Assembly (NCBI GenBank): GCA_964526645.1
Contig: CAZGJN010000004.1
Coordinates: 62,001 to 126,000 of the forward strand
Source: JADJNW01 sp964526645
GTDB taxonomy: Bacteria; Bacteroidota; Bacteroidia; Chitinophagales; Saprospiraceae
Direction: 5' to 3'
Length of the DNA: 64,000 nucleotides
Shown here: in pieces, positions 61,794-64,000 of the stretch
Numbering within the stretch: position 1 is the stretch's first letter
Layout of the letters: the number at the start of each line of letters is the position of its first letter
Notes under the pieces: model-generated
Told to the model about the DNA's origin: nothing
The model's database searches: none
Seen by the model: the letters and a program-made list of their open reading frames with translations, nothing else
Made by a program: the position numbers and the translations under genes

Positions 61794-61812
61794 TTAAGAA
61801 TCAGAACGAACT

Positions 61813-62283
61813 ATGTATAAATTTTTGTCTAAAAATGGACAACTCCTCGCTTTTGGCTTGGGCGCGCTTCTCAGTGTGATTTTTATAGTCTCCTGGCTAT
61901 CTGGGAATGCGGCCCTACAGGCGATGCCAAAGGAAGAACGACCCTCTACTAGCATTTTTGATGCAGGTTTGCTAGGCTCCGCTTTTCTTTTTGTAGCAGC
62001 TGCCCTTATTGCCGTCGCATTTGGAATACTACAAACCGCTACTAATTTCAAAAGCTCCCTCAAAGGGATTATTGGCGTGGGCGTTTTACTTGTGATTTTT
62101 ATAGTTTCGTATGCTACTTCCTCTGTTGAGACCACAGGTATGGTAGCCGAAGCTGCAAAGAAAATGGGTACTTCTGACAATACCGTCAAGCTAATCGGTG
62201 CAGGTTTGAACACAACGATCATTCTGGCGGTTGTAACCCTTGCATCGCTAGTAATTTCTGAAATCAGAAACTTTTTTAAATAA
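61813..62283 (+). CDS. Membrane protein of the ExbBD cluster
   Basis: The 156-residue product has about four hydrophobic segments (FGLGALLSVIFIVSWL, LLGSAFLFVAAALIAVAFGI, IIGVGVLLVIFIVSY, and IILAVVTLASLVIS). It belongs to the membrane proteins commonly found between exbB and exbD in Bacteroidota; I do not know its role. Spacing to exbB is 19 bases and to exbD 8 bases, so it is in the same operon. Confidence 0.8.
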   Translation: MYKFLSKNGQLLAFGLGALLSVIFIVSWLSGNAALQAMPKEERPSTSIFDAGLLGSAFLFVAAALIAVAFGILQTATNFKSSLKGIIGVGVLLVIFIVSYATSSVETTGMVAEAAKKMGTSDNTVKLIGAGLNTTIILAVVTLASLVISEIRNFFK

Positions 62284-62291
62284 TTTAGGAT

Positions 62292-62846
62292 ATGGCAGGG
62301 AAGTCAAAACATAGAATGAAAAATGAAATCAATGCCAGTTCTATGGCTGACATTGCCTTTCTGCTACTGATATTCTTCCTGGTGACTACCACCATCGTAG
62401 AAGATAAAGGTATTACTGTGAAGCTGCCGCCTTGGTCAGAAGAAGAACCGGATATTCAGCAGTTGAAGTCTCGGAATGTATTTGCCGTACTGGTGAATGC
62501 ACAGAATCAATTGCTGGTGAGGGGCGAACCCGTTGATATCAGAGATTTGAAAGACCGTGCAAAGGAATTTATTGCTAATCCAACCAAACGGGAGGATTTG
62601 TCGGAAAAGCCTACAAAAGCGATTATCTCTTTAAAAAATGATAGAGGCACCAACTACAAAACGTATTTGGAAGTATACAACGAACTCAAAGCAGCTTACA
62701 ATGAATTGTGGGATGAGTTGAGCCAGCGCAAATACGGAATCCCTTTCAGCGAAGAGATGCCGAAGGCTTATCTGAAAACGATCAAAGAGGAAATTCCTTT
62801 TGTATTATCGGAAGCAGAACCTACTGCATTTGGCGAGGAAAAATAA
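62292..62846 (+). CDS. exbD: ExbD/TolR-type protein
   Basis: The 184-residue one-TM protein has the ExbD start ASSMADIAFLLLIFFLVTTT, with the conserved proton-carrying Asp20 in the membrane helix, then a periplasmic domain. Paralogous to the next gene. It partners the ExbB-type protein in the same operon. Confidence 0.93.
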   Translation: MAGKSKHRMKNEINASSMADIAFLLLIFFLVTTTIVEDKGITVKLPPWSEEEPDIQQLKSRNVFAVLVNAQNQLLVRGEPVDIRDLKDRAKEFIANPTKREDLSEKPTKAIISLKNDRGTNYKTYLEVYNELKAAYNELWDELSQRKYGIPFSEEMPKAYLKTIKEEIPFVLSEAEPTAFGEEK

Positions 62847-62935
62847 TTTGCGATTGTTGTGTGAGGTTTATTTAAAGCATAGGATTGGTGACCATACAAC
62901 TTATCCGTCCTTCACACGGCTAAAAGTTCCGAATC

Positions 62936-63412
62936 ATGTCAAAGTTTTCTAAAAAAAGAGGGAGTGCTACTCCTACTATTTCCACAGCATCGCTACCTGA
63001 TATCATCTTCATGTTGCTGTTTTTCTTTATGGTGGTGACTACCATGCGGGATGCAGAACTGAAAGTACAGGTCAATACTCCTTTTGCATCAGAATTGAGC
63101 AAACTGGAGGAAAAGTCTTTGGTGAACTACTTGTACATCGGAAGACCGACAACCAAGTACCAGGCTGTGTATGGTACGAAGCCGAGGCTTCAATTGGGTG
63201 ATAAATTTGCCGATCTGGCAGAAATTCCGCTCTTTCTGGAGCGCCACAAAATAAAAGTACCGGAAGCAAGACGTGCTCAAATCACTTCTTCCCTTCGGGT
63301 GGATGGCTCTGTTACAATGGGTATTGTACAAGATGTAAAAACACAACTCCGGAAATCAGGGCAATTAAAGTTGAACTATTCTGCTAAAAAACGCCCTGAG
63401 GCCCAAGAATAA
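62936..63412 (+). CDS. exbD: Second ExbD/TolR-type protein
   Basis: The 158-residue paralogue has STASLPDIIFMLLFFFMVVTT, with Asp22 at the proton site, and a short periplasmic part. Two ExbD copies next to one ExbB are typical of Bacteroidota. The gap of 89 bases to the first exbD is AT-poor and unstructured. A strong terminator follows. Confidence 0.92.
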   Translation: MSKFSKKRGSATPTISTASLPDIIFMLLFFFMVVTTMRDAELKVQVNTPFASELSKLEEKSLVNYLYIGRPTTKYQAVYGTKPRLQLGDKFADLAEIPLFLERHKIKVPEARRAQITSSLRVDGSVTMGIVQDVKTQLRKSGQLKLNYSAKKRPEAQE

Positions 63413-63433
63413 TAAAACATCCATCTAAAGTTA

Positions 63434-63468
63434 AAAATGGTCTCTCTGCTCAGCAAAGAGACCATTTT
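63434..63468. terminator. Bidirectional terminator after the ExbBD cluster
   Basis: AAAATGGTCTCT (63434-63445) pairs perfectly over 12 bp with AGAGACCATTTT (63457-63468). The A-run before and T-rich tract after serve both the plus-strand cluster and the convergent DUF4293 gene. Confidence 0.9.
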
Positions 63469-63472
63469 ACTT

Positions 63473-63910
63473 TTATCGCAATCGGTCCATGGATTTTACC
63501 AACTTTTCATCTTTTCTGATAAAACGATACGCCAACATCGTAAATACCAGCGCCAGTAATGGCAAAAACCTGCCGAGTTCATCTTTGTAAGGTTGGTCAT
63601 TCAGCTCTTTTAGCGCCTGCGAATAAAAAACAAAACTCCACACGATACCGGCTACCGTGATTATGAATGATAAAAGCGTTAGGCGCATTTGTATTTTTCT
63701 GTTTTTAAACAAAAAGATACTCACAATAGCCGTAATACCTGCCAGGCTAAAAAGCGCCAACATACCTGCTTGATCTTTTATATCAAAAACGCGATCTGAA
63801 AAAATCGAATCAGGCACTGCCATTGCCGTGGAAGTAAATGGGAATACAAGTAACAAAAAAATGGCGATAGCCGCCAGAAGTAAAAAAATAGTTTGAATGC
63901 GCTGAATCAT
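63473..63910 (-). CDS. DUF4293 family membrane protein
   Basis: The 145-residue product starts MIQRIQTIFLLLAAIAIFLL, the signature of DUF4293, and has about four hydrophobic segments. The family is specific to Bacteroidota and has no known function. It is convergent with the ExbBD cluster. A perfect -7 element lies 17 bases before the start. Confidence 0.9.
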   Translation of the reverse strand: MIQRIQTIFLLLAAIAIFLLLVFPFTSTAMAVPDSIFSDRVFDIKDQAGMLALFSLAGITAIVSIFLFKNRKIQMRLTLLSFIITVAGIVWSFVFYSQALKELNDQPYKDELGRFLPLLALVFTMLAYRFIRKDEKLVKSMDRLR

Positions 63911-63926
63911 ACCTATGCTTTTCGGG

Positions 63927-63934
63927 CAAAGATA
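63927..63934 (-). promoter_or_regulatory. -7 promoter element for the DUF4293 gene
   Basis: On the minus strand the sequence is TATCTTTG, an exact TAnnTTTG match 17 bases before the start codon. Confidence 0.55.
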
Positions 63935-63959
63935 AACACCATGCCTTACAAAAATTAGC

Positions 63960-63967
63960 TAATTTTG
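63960..63967 (+). promoter_or_regulatory. -7 promoter element near the right edge
   Basis: TAATTTTG is an exact TAnnTTTG match on the plus strand, 24 bases before an ATG at 63991. Confidence 0.5.
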
Positions 63968-63990
63968 CACTCCGGCAAAGATATCCTGTT

Positions 63991-64000
63991 ATGATAGCAA
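63991..64000 (+). CDS. Possible start of a gene cut by the window edge
   Basis: An ATG at 63991 lies 24 bases after an exact -7 element, but only three codons (MIA) are visible. The reading as a gene start rests on the promoter alone. Confidence 0.3.

Overview
The window looks like chromosomal DNA of a member of the Bacteroidota, probably a saprospiraceae-like lineage (class Saprospiria); the rank below phylum is inference. Support comes from TonB-dependent receptors with N-terminal carboxypeptidase-regulatory-like domains, a TonB receptor/DUF4249 lipoprotein pair, two proteins with type IX secretion C-terminal sorting domains ('YPNP', 'FPNP'), DUF4293, CoaX next to an outer-membrane barrel gene, an ExbB-ExbD-ExbD cluster, and promoters of the Bacteroidota form TTG-N18-20-TAnnTTTG. 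Most of the window is ordinary housekeeping DNA on both strands with short intergenic gaps. No CRISPR array, transposase, integrase or rRNA was seen; one tRNA-Ser(GGA) is present.

Layout. 0-2 kb: 5' part of dprA (minus), a gap with two tandem terminators, then rpe. 2-7.6 kb: an AT-rich block of unfamiliar genes. A four-gene minus-strand run encodes a one-TM protein with an OmpA-like C-terminus, a soluble coiled-coil protein, a four-TM coiled-coil protein and a lipoprotein; divergent to it is a one-TM protein with a YWTD-type beta-propeller. 7.6-19.6 kb: orphan DUF433 gene, two TonB receptors, a serine hydrolase, thioredoxin, a PhoD-like phosphatase, a DUF6503-like lipoprotein, a family 9 glycosyltransferase and a small protein with a strong promoter. 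19.6-31 kb: lipA, an outer-membrane barrel, a deacetylase-like protein, upp, a tandem pair of TPR paralogues, an OmpP1-like barrel, coaX and purH. 31-38.5 kb: a LuxR-type regulator with Glu at the phosphoacceptor site, HU, cystathionine gamma-synthase/lyase, two T9SS-sorted proteins and an SDR gene followed by an attC-like structure. 38.5-49.3 kb: a GH73-like protein lacking its catalytic Glu, an SH3 protein, a helical-repeat protein, an EAD11-type membrane adaptor, an Omp85 barrel, a methyltransferase and a TonB receptor/DUF4249 pair. 49.3-60.7 kb: rhomboid, pfkA, tdk, an AraC regulator, periplasmic GH65, LytTR, ruvX, def, RNase H and tatD. 60.8-64 kb: tRNA-Ser, the ExbBD cluster and DUF4293.

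How the genes work together. The ExbB/ExbD cluster could energise the three TonB receptors here. coaX, two TPR proteins and the barrel form one tight minus-strand operon. lipA, purH, upp, tdk, pfkA, rpe and def are core metabolism. The parts that look accessory are the 2-7.6 kb membrane block, the SDR/attC-like cassette, the EAD11 adaptor and several structured intergenic elements that may be small RNAs. All product names rest on motif recognition by eye; no database search was run.
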